Source of the DNA: Pleurocapsa minor HA4230-MV1
Lineage (GTDB): Bacteria; Cyanobacteriota; Cyanobacteriia; Cyanobacteriales; Xenococcaceae
Length of the DNA stretch: 64,000 nucleotides
NCBI GenBank assembly: GCA_019359095.1
Contig: JAHHHZ010000024.1
Coordinates: forward strand, 1-64,000
Direction: 5' to 3'
The position numbers were made by a program, and so were the translations under genes. The notes under the pieces were generated by a model. It saw only the letters and a program-made list of their open reading frames with translations, ran no database searches and was not told where the DNA came from. Positions within the stretch are counted from its first letter, which is position 1. The number at the start of each line of letters is the position of its first letter. Shown here piece after piece: positions 55,433 through 63,817 of this stretch.

Positions 55433-56152
55433 ATGGTCTTAAATCGGCAAGCTCTTGAATCAAAACTGCTCCAGCAATTACTAGCTCATCCCCAACTAAA
55501 TTTCAAAATTTGGAGTGATGAAGAACTACTACAATCCATTCGATCAACTTTACAGCAACGATCGAGTAAAGAATTGTGGATTTTTGCTTATGGTTCATTA
55601 ATTTGGAACCCACTATTTGATTATAGCGATCGCCGTTACGTTATGGCCGAAGGTTGGCAAAGGCACTTTTGCCTTCTTGCTCCTGTTGGTCGAGGTACAA
55701 TTGATAATCCTGGTTTAATCTTAGGTTTAGAAGCAAACCAAAAAACTCTTTGTCAGGGTATTGCCTATCGTTTGCCGATCGATGAAAACTTAGAATCTGA
55801 ATTATTGCTATTGTGGCGTAGAGAAATGGTTGTTGGTTCATATATTCCTACTTGGATTACTGGTAGAAATATTAATCAATCTTTAGGCGATTTAGCTACG
55901 GATGAAATAGAAATGTTAGCCTTTACTGTTAATCCACAACATTCCGTATACGTTAACAATTTAGCTACTCAAACAGTTGTGGAGTCTTTAGCTACTGCTC
56001 AAGGTATTTTGGGTACGTCTGCCGAATATCTATGCAATACTGTACAAGGTTTGTTAGCAGCAGGAATAGAAGACAGGGCATTAATTGAACTGGATGCTTT
56101 AGTAAAATCTAGACAGCAAAAGCTATTAAAAAATACAAAAAGATCAATTTAA
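55433..56152 (+). CDS. ChaC-like gamma-glutamylcyclotransferase
   Basis: 239 aa. The fold marker FAYGSLIWNP (about 52-61) is the gamma-glutamylcyclotransferase phosphate-like binding loop. It is followed by RYVMAEGWQRHFCL, CQGIAYRLP and LWRREM whose Glu is the candidate catalytic acid. ChaC enzymes degrade glutathione to 5-oxoproline and Cys-Gly. The N-terminal 50 residues are an extra helical part. A second, unrelated-branch GGCT is at 60992-61417. Confidence 0.87.
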   Translation: MVLNRQALESKLLQQLLAHPQLNFKIWSDEELLQSIRSTLQQRSSKELWIFAYGSLIWNPLFDYSDRRYVMAEGWQRHFCLLAPVGRGTIDNPGLILGLEANQKTLCQGIAYRLPIDENLESELLLLWRREMVVGSYIPTWITGRNINQSLGDLATDEIEMLAFTVNPQHSVYVNNLATQTVVESLATAQGILGTSAEYLCNTVQGLLAAGIEDRALIELDALVKSRQQKLLKNTKRSI

Positions 56153-56237
56153 AACTAATATTATGATAGTCAAAAGCGATCGCCATGTTGTCAGTTGAAT
56201 CAAAGTAAAGATCCAGATTTTTACGCGAAAAAATAGC

Positions 56238-57227
56238 ATGACTCATTTTGGTATCATTTGTCCCGCAGCGACAGGTCATCTTAATCCCATGACCACTTTA
56301 GGATACGAACTACAAAAACGTTGTCATCGCGTCAGTGTCATCAATGTTGAACATGTTCGCTCTCAAGCCATAGCAGCAGGATTAGAATTTCAGGAAATAG
56401 GCAAGTCAGATTATTCCTCAGAAGTAAAATCTTGGGCTGCCCAATTGGGCAATCTCAATGGTTTCCAGGCAGTAAAACATTCAGTTCAATGGATGGCTGC
56501 CGTAGCCAATACAACTCTACGAGATGCTCTTGAAGTAATTAGAGCCACAGGTATAGAAGCACTACTAATAGACCAGGCTTCTCCAGAAGGAGGTACGGTT
56601 GCTCAATATTTAGATCTCCCCTTTGTTAGTATTTGCAGTGCCATCATGCTTAATCGGGATCCAAATATACCTCCTGTTCTTACTTCTTGGAATTACGACC
56701 CTACCTGGCGAGGAGTTTTACACAATCGAATCGGTTATGGATTACTTGGCCAGGTTGCCAAACCAATTACCAAAACAATTCAGTCTTATCGTCAACAGTG
56801 GAATTTACCCGATCCCGATTCTGGTAGGGATGGCTATTCTCAACTAGCTCAGATCGCTCAACAGCCAGCCGAGTTTGAATTTCCTAGAAAAGAATTGCCA
56901 AGCTGCTTTCATTTTACCGGCCCTTTTAGCAATCCGATGAGTCGAGAACGAATTCCTTTCCCTTTTGAAAAGCTAACGGGACAACCTTTAATTTACGCCT
57001 CTTTAGGGACGTTGCAAAATCAATATCTCTGGATTTTTCAAGCGATCGCCCAAGCTTGTGCTGGATTAGATGTTCAATTAGTTATTTCTCTAGGAAGAAG
57101 AGCTAGTCCAAAATCTTTACCCCAATTGCCAGGAAAACAGTTAAAACGCTCGATCTCAAAAATAGCGGATATCTTTAATTCCCCTCTAACTACTCGTAAA
57201 GATATACGGTATGTATCTAATGATTGA
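56238..57227 (+). pseudogene. MGT-type glycosyltransferase truncated in its donor-binding domain
   Basis: 329 aa versus about 420 for the family. The N-terminal acceptor domain looks intact: GIICPAATGHLNPMTTLGYEL, EALLIDQASPEGGTVAQYLDLPFVSICSA, and LIYASLGTLQNQ at the start of the donor domain. After LPQLPGK (about residue 299) the expected continuation with the UDP-sugar motif H-A-G-x-N-T-x-x-E and DQP is missing, and the last 30 residues look unrelated. It resembles zeaxanthin glucosyltransferase (CrtX)-like proteins. Probably inactive. The last 11 bp overlap the convergent next gene. Confidence 0.75.
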
Positions 57228-57801
57228 ATCTTTGAAAAATCTTCGCAATTTTTAGAGTTAAAGGATCTAGTTCAATACTTAAAGTTTCTGACTGCTTTTC
57301 CCGTAAGCTTGTTGTTTCTAGGGTACTAGAATAAACATTGAAGGACAGAAAATGATTAGATATCTCAATTATTTGCAAGAAAATACCGTCTAAACAAACG
57401 CAATCCATAACTGATAAATAATCAACTAAATCACTCTCAAATGAGACTTTCATCAATAAGTTTCCATTCGATAGTGATTCTCGTGAAACAAGTTTAGCTG
57501 CTCCTGTAGGAATTCCATAGAAAAATGTTCCAGGTATTTCTTCTCCTAAACGAACTGCTGGTTCTAAATTAACCTTTTCTTGAGGTAAATAGTTTTTAGA
57601 TTGATACAAATTAGAATTGTAGAACTTTAAATAATTAACTTCATTATTAACATCTTTTGATAAAACTCTTAATACTCGTCCATTAATAGCAATATGAGAT
57701 TTAATTTCAATCTCAGCAGCAAAGTCTGAATCGACTTTGATAACTAATTCAGGTTCGATTTGTTCGACAATTCCCGTATCTTTGATAACTCCAATAAACA
57801 T
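57217..57801 (-). CDS. Degenerate riboflavin-synthase-like (lumazine-binding) protein
   Basis: 194 aa. Two lumazine-binding barrels are recognisable: MFIGVIKDTGIVEQIEPE and HIAINGRVLRVL in the first, VNLEPAVRLGEEIPG then FFYGIPTGAAKLVSRE and CVCLDGIFLQIIEI in the second. Riboflavin synthase normally has NGVCLT and GHVDG; here V43 stands where the active-site Cys is expected and I97/T99 replace the His and Asp. I infer a non-catalytic flavin or lumazine binder. It neighbours a helical carotenoid protein. It could also be a decaying ribE copy. Confidence 0.75.
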   Translation of the reverse strand: MFIGVIKDTGIVEQIEPELVIKVDSDFAAEIEIKSHIAINGRVLRVLSKDVNNEVNYLKFYNSNLYQSKNYLPQEKVNLEPAVRLGEEIPGTFFYGIPTGAAKLVSRESLSNGNLLMKVSFESDLVDYLSVMDCVCLDGIFLQIIEISNHFLSFNVYSSTLETTSLREKQSETLSIELDPLTLKIAKIFQRFNH

Positions 57802-58443
57802 TTATACAGTTTTGTTATAAAAATTATTTTTACTTTAGCCAAACAGTTTGGATCGTAAACACTTCAGTAACTTAACATTTACTGTCCCTACTGCATAGTG
57901 TTTTTTTACAGATTATATAGCGAAGTCCTACTATACAAAGCCGTAGACATTTGGTTCTCTGACAATATGTACTGATTGCATACATCATATAACAAACCTA
58001 GTTTTTAGTAATCTCAATCTTATATTTATTCAAGAATTAAGTGGTAAAAAAGATTAAATTCCTGAGTTCATCTTATATTTTCAATATATTCACAGCATTG
58101 GATTCTAGTAAATTTTATCTATTTTGAATAATTGTATTCAGATTAAGAATAATATGCAAAAAACTCTTGCCGCGAAGGGGCAAAAGTCAATAATTTTTTC
58201 TGGTTAATTTTCTCTAGCAGTGGAACTGTAGAAGTAATAATCAGTGGCGTAACCTACAGAAATCTCTGTATTTTGGCGATCGCGATCGCAATTTTGCTTA
58301 GGAAGGTGATCGCCAGTCTTATACAAACGCTGAATCCATACTTTTAATTTTGCTTTTTAATTTTGCTATTTTTTAGCTTTTGTTGGGTTGCACTATTGTT
58401 TAACCCAACTTACTAAGTCTCCAATGACTTTTGAGAATTAGTA
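57802..58443. other. Intergenic region before the HCP gene
   Basis: 642 bp, AT-rich, no credible gene or RNA. A short GC-rich word TTGCCGCGAAGGGGCAA (about 58168-58184) resembles part of the 24017 repeat. Its right end carries the GTTGGGTT...GAGAATTAGTAT hairpin element (58382-58444). Confidence 0.5.
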
Positions 58444-58444
58444 T
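58382..58444. repeat. Short copy of the GTTGGGTT hairpin element
   Basis: GTTGGGTT (58382-58389) and AACCCAAC (58402-58409) are inverted, then CTTACTAAG and GAGAATTAGTAT end at 58444, the same order as at 52614-52737. It abuts the stop codon of the HCP gene, so it may act as its terminator. Confidence 0.7.
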
Positions 58445-58920
58445 TAATTATTACTATTAAGACTCAAATTATCATCAGTACTATAGCCTACAGCATCACG
58501 CATAAATGTTAATTGCTGAGAAAAATCAATTGTTTTGAGAGATTTTACTAACTCTTGTCCTTCGTTAGATAACTGATAGTCGCTAGGAAACTCTACTACA
58601 GAACCTTGTTCCATTTCTGCTGCCAATTGATACCAGAAAAATAGTTTTTGATTAGAAGAATATGATTTATAAGTACTAAATTCTTCGCGATCGCTACCAG
58701 CTAAAATATCTTTTTGCACCTGTAGCTGATCCTCTTTTGACATTGCTTTAATACTGTCAATCAAGCTATTAGCCTGTTCTAAGTTTTCGCCTTCTCTCTC
58801 TGCCTCAGGAGTAATTTTATCCTTGACTAAATCTTGATATAAAAACCACAAGACAGCAAGTTGATCGTCACTAGATAATGACTGCAATTGGGAAATTTTT
58901 TCTTCTACTGCTTGACTCAT
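58444..58920 (-). CDS. Helical carotenoid protein (stand-alone OCP N-terminal domain homologue)
   Basis: 158 aa, the size of a free orange carotenoid protein N-terminal domain. Seen: SLSSDDQLAVLWFLYQDL (W25 and Y28 equal OCP Trp41 and Tyr44), IKAMSKEDQLQVQKDILAG, SYSSNQKLFFWYQLAAEMEQG (W96 equals OCP Trp110), PSDYQLSNEGQELVKSLK and QQLTFMRDAV. Known: HCPs bind canthaxanthin-type carotenoids and quench singlet oxygen or excited phycobilisomes. No C-terminal NTF2-like domain follows. The N-terminus lacks the OCP extension. Confidence 0.88.
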   Translation of the reverse strand: MSQAVEEKISQLQSLSSDDQLAVLWFLYQDLVKDKITPEAEREGENLEQANSLIDSIKAMSKEDQLQVQKDILAGSDREEFSTYKSYSSNQKLFFWYQLAAEMEQGSVVEFPSDYQLSNEGQELVKSLKTIDFSQQLTFMRDAVGYSTDDNLSLNSNN

Positions 58921-59163
58921 AAATTACCTCTAAATTTTGTACAAGATCGCAGAATTAATTACTAACTATTTAATAATTAATTGCTTACTCTATGTTCATA
59001 ATGAACAATAATCTTTAGCACAACACCTATAGTTAGTTGTAGATCTAAAAAATTATTTAAGTATTTAAAATTAAACTTTTGTTAGAGGTTTAAGCAAAAT
59101 TATGATTTAGCATCATGCTTTTTGGCAATTAGGTTAAAAATAATAGTTGTAAGATCTGCTCAT

Positions 59164-60024
59164 CTAATTTAAGGTTATTGCTTCTCCAAACCAGTATTGA
59201 TCTAGCTCAGCAAAAGTTTTGATCTGTAGACCATAAAGAGGATTGCCGATTAAAACTAATTTTTTGGTACGATCAACTGCTAAATAGGCAACAGCATGAG
59301 AAAATCTTACTCCTTTACCTGTTTTACTTTTTTCCTTAACATGCATTAAAGCGGGTTGACCTAACGTGATTAAATCATTAACAGTTAGATTATGACGATA
59401 CTGGGGATTAAGATCTAGATTTTTTAAGGCTCTGATTTCCGCTAAGGTAGTTGTGCCAAAGCGATTAGTTTTGGTTAACTTGACTGCTTCTTTTTCAGTC
59501 AGGTGAGGATATTTTTGCGTATATCTAGCCAAAGTAGCAATACTAGCAGGAGCGCAGGTATAGGGAGTCGTCTGCATCACAATTCCAGCAATAATTTTTG
59601 GCTGAGCAACTAAAGCTTGTACTGGTCGGAGAAAAAACAGTAAGATACTTAGAGCAAAGGCGATCGCACCTGTAGCCACTAGTAATTGAAAAATTTTTTG
59701 TCGGGAGCGTTTACCCGATAATTCTAAGAAAACCAGCAATCCTAGGAAAAAACAGCCTAAACCGAGCAAAATTTCATTAAAATAACCCGCCAGATAAATC
59801 AAGAGCATAGGTGGAAAGATCTTGGGGAGCAAAGGGGCAAGATGAAACTTATCCAGTAGGATTAAGCTACCCAAAAAAGGCGCGATCGCTAATAATAAGT
59901 ACAATAAAGGCTTTTGATAATTTTTCAGCGCATTATCAGAAGTAATTCCCTTGGCAGCTAGATTCTTACCCAAGATACAGCCACCACCGAAAGCCAAGAC
60001 AGATACCAAAACTAAACTAATCAT
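59164..60024 (-). CDS. Membrane protein with C39-type cysteine peptidase domain
   Basis: 286 aa. About four transmembrane helices in the first 135 residues, then a papain-like C39 domain: IAGIVMQTTPYTCAPASIATLARY with the nucleophile Cys and its Gln, FSHAVAYLAV with the His, and LIGNPLYG with the Asn/Asp. C39 peptidases usually precede ABC exporter domains and cut double-glycine leaders, but this protein has no ABC part. Stand-alone membrane versions are of unknown substrate. Topology would decide which side is cut. It lies between HCP and bioY, all on the minus strand. Confidence 0.82.
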   Translation of the reverse strand: MISLVLVSVLAFGGGCILGKNLAAKGITSDNALKNYQKPLLYLLLAIAPFLGSLILLDKFHLAPLLPKIFPPMLLIYLAGYFNEILLGLGCFFLGLLVFLELSGKRSRQKIFQLLVATGAIAFALSILLFFLRPVQALVAQPKIIAGIVMQTTPYTCAPASIATLARYTQKYPHLTEKEAVKLTKTNRFGTTTLAEIRALKNLDLNPQYRHNLTVNDLITLGQPALMHVKEKSKTGKGVRFSHAVAYLAVDRTKKLVLIGNPLYGLQIKTFAELDQYWFGEAITLN

Positions 60025-60115
60025 AAATAACTTACAGGTACTTGAAGTAACTCTGCTTTGAGGGTCTAATTCCAGTATGGAAAGCTTAGTTAGTAATGTC
60101 AGTGATCCTCAAAAT

Positions 60116-60916
60116 TTAGGTAAACATAATTTTGCGCATGACAAAGGCAATTAAACTGGTGGCACAGACGACAGCTATTTGTCCAGGAAGAGGCTGGAGA
60201 GAATAAATTGCGATCGCCTGCATTAAAGAATTGATTTCTGCTCCCAAACCAGTAATAAAATACATTACCGTCAGATAAAAAACACCAACTAAATGAATCG
60301 CAATCAAACCTACCATACAGCTAGCAATTAGGGTGGCAAACTTAGCCAGACTTTGAAACGCCAGCCAGCCACAAAGCCAAGCACCAACCACAAATCCCAG
60401 TAGATAGCCAAAGTGGGGTTGTTGCAGATAAATCGCACCACCACCGCGATCGAATATCGGCAGACCCAAAAGACCTAATAAAATATAAATAATTTGGGAC
60501 AGCATAGCTGCATTTTTGCCTCCCAAGCAAGCCGTCAGCAAGACTGCTCCAACCTGATAGCTTACTCCTAAAGTTTGTATGCCAAATCCGCTTCCCCACC
60601 ATGACCAAGGCGCAGCAAAACTAGAGGCGGGAATAAAAGTGCCAGCAGCCGTTAAAATAACGCCAATAGCCGTCCACAGCATTACTTCTGGTAACGGAGG
60701 CACATGGGGACGATTTGGCTTATCTAGAGTGATTTCAAGCTGATTGCGCAACCACTTATTTTCTTGCTGTAATTTGTCTAGATGCTGTTGTTTTTGCTGT
60801 AGTAGCTGCTGAAGCTGATTGATAGTTGATTTAACAGGAGGCGGAGTAATTCCCCACTCATAGTCGTTAATCTCAGAATTGGGTTTGGGTAATTCTTTCA
60901 AGTTGGACATAGACAA
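60116..60916 (-). CDS. bioY: BioY family biotin transporter with N-terminal coiled coil
   Basis: 266 aa. The C-terminal 190 residues are the BioY substrate-binding component of an ECF transporter: MLWTAIGVILTAAGTFIP, GVSYQVGAVLLTACLGGKNAAMLSQIIYILLGLLGLPIF, GGGAIYLQQPHFGYLLGF and ACVGLIAIH-like MVGLIAIHL. The first 80 residues are an extra cytoplasmic coiled coil (INQLQQLLQQKQQHLDKL) seen in cyanobacterial BioY. Biotin specificity is expected. No ECF ATPase partner is nearby. Confidence 0.9.
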   Translation of the reverse strand: MSMSNLKELPKPNSEINDYEWGITPPPVKSTINQLQQLLQQKQQHLDKLQQENKWLRNQLEITLDKPNRPHVPPLPEVMLWTAIGVILTAAGTFIPASSFAAPWSWWGSGFGIQTLGVSYQVGAVLLTACLGGKNAAMLSQIIYILLGLLGLPIFDRGGGAIYLQQPHFGYLLGFVVGAWLCGWLAFQSLAKFATLIASCMVGLIAIHLVGVFYLTVMYFITGLGAEINSLMQAIAIYSLQPLPGQIAVVCATSLIAFVMRKIMFT

Positions 60917-60991
60917 GGAAGGTTGTGAGCATGATCCAGTTTAGCTGTGGATTAATTATTTGTGGATTAATTATTTCTGGAACTTATCCAG

Positions 60992-61417
60992 TCATGTAGT
61001 TTGTAATTTGCTCGTCCAGCTAGTCGAATTGAGTTTAATACCCTGATACTGTTTAACTTTCGCTAGGGTCATATAGTATGCCCAGACTTGATTGATGGGG
61101 CGATCGTCAAGACTGTACACTGTAACAGAAGCACGATAATATTCGTTAAGATGGGCTGCCCTTTGTGGCTGATAATCTTCTAATCTATCCAAACTATCTA
61201 AGATCTGAGCATCGTTAAAAGACAAGAGCATCCCTTGAACTTTGCTGTTTCCTTCCGTTATCGCAGGATAGCCTACAGGTAGAACATATAAATCGCCCCA
61301 GGTGTAGGCAGGAGTTTGAGCAATTACTTTGCCCTCACAATAGGCAGAAAAGTTCGCCTCCCCAGGTTTAAGCGTGCCATAGACAAAAACATCACAGGTT
61401 GATGATTCAGATTTCAT
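60992..61417 (-). CDS. Gamma-glutamylcyclotransferase (AIG2-like) family protein
   Basis: 141 aa. Seen: CDVFVYGTLKPGEANF (the YGTL motif), LYVLPVGYPAITEGNSKVQGMLLSF, a central LDRLEDYQP with the catalytic Glu candidate, and VWAYYM. This is the small GGCT-like (AIG2) branch, which acts on gamma-glutamyl-amine or peptides. Substrate unknown. It lies 48 bp from the divergent xth gene, so both share a promoter region. Confidence 0.87.
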   Translation of the reverse strand: MKSESSTCDVFVYGTLKPGEANFSAYCEGKVIAQTPAYTWGDLYVLPVGYPAITEGNSKVQGMLLSFNDAQILDSLDRLEDYQPQRAAHLNEYYRASVTVYSLDDRPINQVWAYYMTLAKVKQYQGIKLNSTSWTSKLQTT

Positions 61418-61464
61418 TGGATAATGATAATTTGTTTAATTGTTAACAACTAGGATTTGATCAA

Positions 61465-62256
61465 TTGAAAGTAGCTACTTGGAACGTTAATTCAATTCGG
61501 ACTCGTTTGCAAATCGTTACAGATTGGCTACAGCAACATCAGGTAGATGTACTCTGTCTCCAGGAAACCAAAGTTCAAGATCACGAATTTCCGCGATCGC
61601 CTTTTGAGGATTTGGGTTACAACATCTATATTTCAGGTCAAAAATCCTATAATGGCGTAGCTCTTTTAAGTTTAAATCCACTGACGGATGTTAGCTGTGG
61701 TTTTAGTCCCATAGTCGGCGAAATAGTCGGTGAGGTAGGGGATCTCGATTTACAAAAGCGGGTGATTAGTGGGGTGATTGATGGGGTCAGGATCGTTAAT
61801 CTCTATGTGCCTAACGGTTCTGCGATCGCCAGTGACAAATATTTATATAAGCTGGCATGGCTCAAGATGCTGCGCACATATCTCCAAAAGTTGCAGGCTC
61901 AAAAACTAGAAATTTGTGTCTGTGGTGATTTTAATATTGCCTTAGAAGATAAAGATATCTACACAAACAAAGGGAGAGACCAACATATCATGTCTTCTGC
62001 GCTGGAAAGAGAGGCGTTAAACCAGGTATTGGCATTAGGTTTTCAGGATGCTTTTCGCAAGTTTACCAATGAGCCAGAACAATATAGCTGGTGGGATTAT
62101 CGTTCTGGTGGTTTTGCGCGTAATCGCGGTTGGCGCATCGATCATCACTATCTTACAGAGAAGCTCTATCAACAAGCGATTAAATGCTGGATTGATGTTG
62201 AACCCAGGAAGCTAGAAAAACCCAGCGATCACGCCCCAGTAGTGGTGGTATTTTAA
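61465..62256 (+). CDS. xth: Exodeoxyribonuclease III
   Basis: 263 aa, starting at TTG 61465. AP endonuclease/3' exonuclease family for base excision repair. Seen: KVATWNVNSIRTRLQIVTDWL, LCLQETKVQDHEFP with the metal-binding Glu, VNLYVPNGSAIASDKYLYKLAWL, ICVCGDFNIALEDKDIY, YSWWDYRSGGFARNRGWRIDHHYL and PSDHAPVVVVF with the terminal His. Length and motifs are intact. Confidence 0.95.
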   Translation: MKVATWNVNSIRTRLQIVTDWLQQHQVDVLCLQETKVQDHEFPRSPFEDLGYNIYISGQKSYNGVALLSLNPLTDVSCGFSPIVGEIVGEVGDLDLQKRVISGVIDGVRIVNLYVPNGSAIASDKYLYKLAWLKMLRTYLQKLQAQKLEICVCGDFNIALEDKDIYTNKGRDQHIMSSALEREALNQVLALGFQDAFRKFTNEPEQYSWWDYRSGGFARNRGWRIDHHYLTEKLYQQAIKCWIDVEPRKLEKPSDHAPVVVVF

Positions 62257-62714
62257 ATAGAGGCGTTGCTGATTAACTAATGCTATACAAAGGATTACTG
62301 CTCGCAGCTATAAGCTATAAGCACGGGGCGTAAGCCCCAAGCGCGAAGCGCGCTTGCCCCGAAGGGGCTGTAGCTTTTAGTTAATTTTTACTGTTTGGTA
62401 GGGGAACAAAATATTTTATAAACATTACGCCTTTACCAACACCTAAATAGATTATCAATTTAGAACATCGACAAGTCTATAAAGCGATCGCGCCAGAGGT
62501 CAATAATCTTCGGCGTAATCCCAAAATGACGACCATAACTAAAGTTTCTGCTGGCAATACCTCATCACAGTTGCGGGACAGTGTTGGACTTGTACCAAAC
62601 TTTCCCGATTACTTCTAAATAGATGTTGCTAATTAGAACCGAACAATACCTACACTAGCAAGATTAGACCAGATAGAGAGTACGTTGAGCAAAACTTAGC
62701 TTTAATTTAAATAA
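62257..62714. other. Intergenic region with dispersed repeat and gene remnants
   Basis: 458 bp without an intact gene. It contains the GC-rich repeat (62319-62380) and a remnant frame from about 62455 to 62618 encoding NLEHRQVYKAIAPEVNN and later MTTITKVSAGNTSSQL. A 31-bp part (62461-62491) is repeated at 63489-63519 with 2 mismatches. Confidence 0.55.
62319..62380. repeat. Dispersed GC-rich repeat, copy 2
   Basis: Nearly identical to 24017-24080, with a swap of CTTACG to CGTAAG in the first stem loop. Contains AAGCGCGAAGCGCGCTT and GCCCCGAAGGGGC palindromes. Confidence 0.85.
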
Positions 62715-63104
62715 CTAAAATTTTTCTTTGTTAATTGATTTGATTAACACAACAATTAATACAAAGATAGCGCAACAAAATACTGCCACCATATTTTCTT
62801 GAATTTGTGGTGATATTACGACAATAAATCCTTGTCCTTTGATCAACGCCGAAAAACTTGAAACGCAAAACGGCATCAGATATAGCCTCAATGTCTGCCA
62901 AGGATCTTTGAACCCAATTTTTTGGGAAGAAACACTCAAAATCAAACCAGTACCAATTACAGCACTAATTCCAATTGCATTAATCCATATTTTCGGTGAA
63001 GGATCGAAATAAAAACCAACGATTACAAAATACCAAATCAAATAACACCAGAGAATTGCTTTATCTAATTTGAGTTGATAAAAATACTTAGTCAACAATT
63101 TCAT
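62715..63104 (-). CDS. Hypothetical four-helix membrane protein
   Basis: 129 aa with four hydrophobic segments: ILWCYLIWYFVIVGFYF, INAIGISAVIGTGLILSV, YLMPFCVSSFSALIKG and MVAVFCCAIFVLIVVLI, and a basic C-terminus KSINKEKF. No family recognised. Similar short proteins are common in cyanobacteria. It is flanked by remnant-rich DNA. Confidence 0.6.
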   Translation of the reverse strand: MKLLTKYFYQLKLDKAILWCYLIWYFVIVGFYFDPSPKIWINAIGISAVIGTGLILSVSSQKIGFKDPWQTLRLYLMPFCVSSFSALIKGQGFIVVISPQIQENMVAVFCCAIFVLIVVLIKSINKEKF

Positions 63105-63363
63105 TTAGTTAAGATATTTTTTGACTGAGATTCAGGATCAAGCTTATCTAACATTGACTTGAAGCATTGTCTAATTGATTACCTTACCAAAAAAGGCAAA
63201 AACTCTAATAAACCCTAGTACATCTGTAGTTTTTTTACTACCTAATTTTTTACTACCTAATATGAGCGAATTTACCAGCAACAATATAGATAACTCTAAT
63301 CAAAAAGCACTGAAATTCGCTTTTAAATTTATCTTTCGTATTGCACTAATATTTAGGTAGTAG

Positions 63364-63404
63364 TATTTCAAGAATGTCCTAACGTTTTTACGTATGACTA
63401 TAAT
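63364..63404 (+). repeat. TATTTCA...ATGTCCTAACGTT dispersed repeat, copy 3
   Basis: TATTTCAAGAATGTCCTAAC, GTTTTTACGTATGACTATAA, matching copies at 25239 and 42606. It is preceded by TTTAGGTAGTAG. Confidence 0.75.
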
Positions 63405-63488
63405 TTTGCTGGAACAGGTTTTTGATTAAAATGTCACTTCTAAAAGTCCAAACTACAAAACCTAATCCTCAAGTATTAGAAATCCCCT

Positions 63489-63519
63489 TAGAACATCGAT
63501 AAGTCTATGAAGCGATCGC
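63489..63519 (+). repeat. 31-bp repeat shared with 62461-62491
   Basis: TAGAACATCGATAAGTCTAT then GAAGCGATCGC; 29 of 31 bases match 62461-62491. In the first copy the codon CAA (Gln) stands where this copy has TAA, so the same short coding piece (EHRQVY) is broken here. Confidence 0.8.
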
Positions 63520-63585
63520 CTTGCAAAATGTAGATTTAGCTCAAGCAACAATTAAAGAACATTACCAGAGATCTTTAATCTTGCC

Positions 63586-63807
63586 TTGACGGAGTTGGCG
63601 GTAACCTCAGCGAAAACCCTGTTCGTCGGTGACTCAATTACTCACGATTATCAAGGTGCAATTAATGCAGGAATTGATTTTTGTTATTATCAAAAGCGAT
63701 CGCCAACTGTGGAAGTCGTTCAATCGCAATCACCGAAACTAGATTTCCAACCTCAATACACCATTGAAAATATGAGCCAGTTAATTAATATTTTAAATCA
63801 GGGTTGA
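63586..63807 (+). pseudogene. C-terminal fragment of an HAD hydrolase
   Basis: 73 codons from TTG. TLFVGDSITHDYQGAINAGI is the motif IV region of YjjG-like HAD phosphatases, followed by CYYQKRSP and a plausible C-terminus. Motifs I and II are absent; the DNA upstream is the broken frame described at 63105. So this is a remnant rather than a working enzyme. Confidence 0.65.
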
Positions 63808-63817
63808 TCGGGGCGAA

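Larger units (their letters stand above)
63105..63585. other. Remnant-rich intergenic region
   Basis: 481 bp. It holds a TTTTTTACTACCTAA direct repeat pair near 63220-63260, the TATTTCA dispersed repeat (63364-63404), and a broken frame from 63431: MSLLKVQTTKPNPQVLEIPL then EHR, a TAA stop, and VYEAIALQNVDLAQATI. The frame is interrupted by one stop and resembles no gene I can name. Confidence 0.55.

Noticed and set aside
62524-62618. AbrB/MazE-like antitoxin start (MTTITKVSAGN)
   Set aside because: Only about 30 codons remain and the dimer core is missing; no toxin gene is adjacent, so no toxin-antitoxin system is called.
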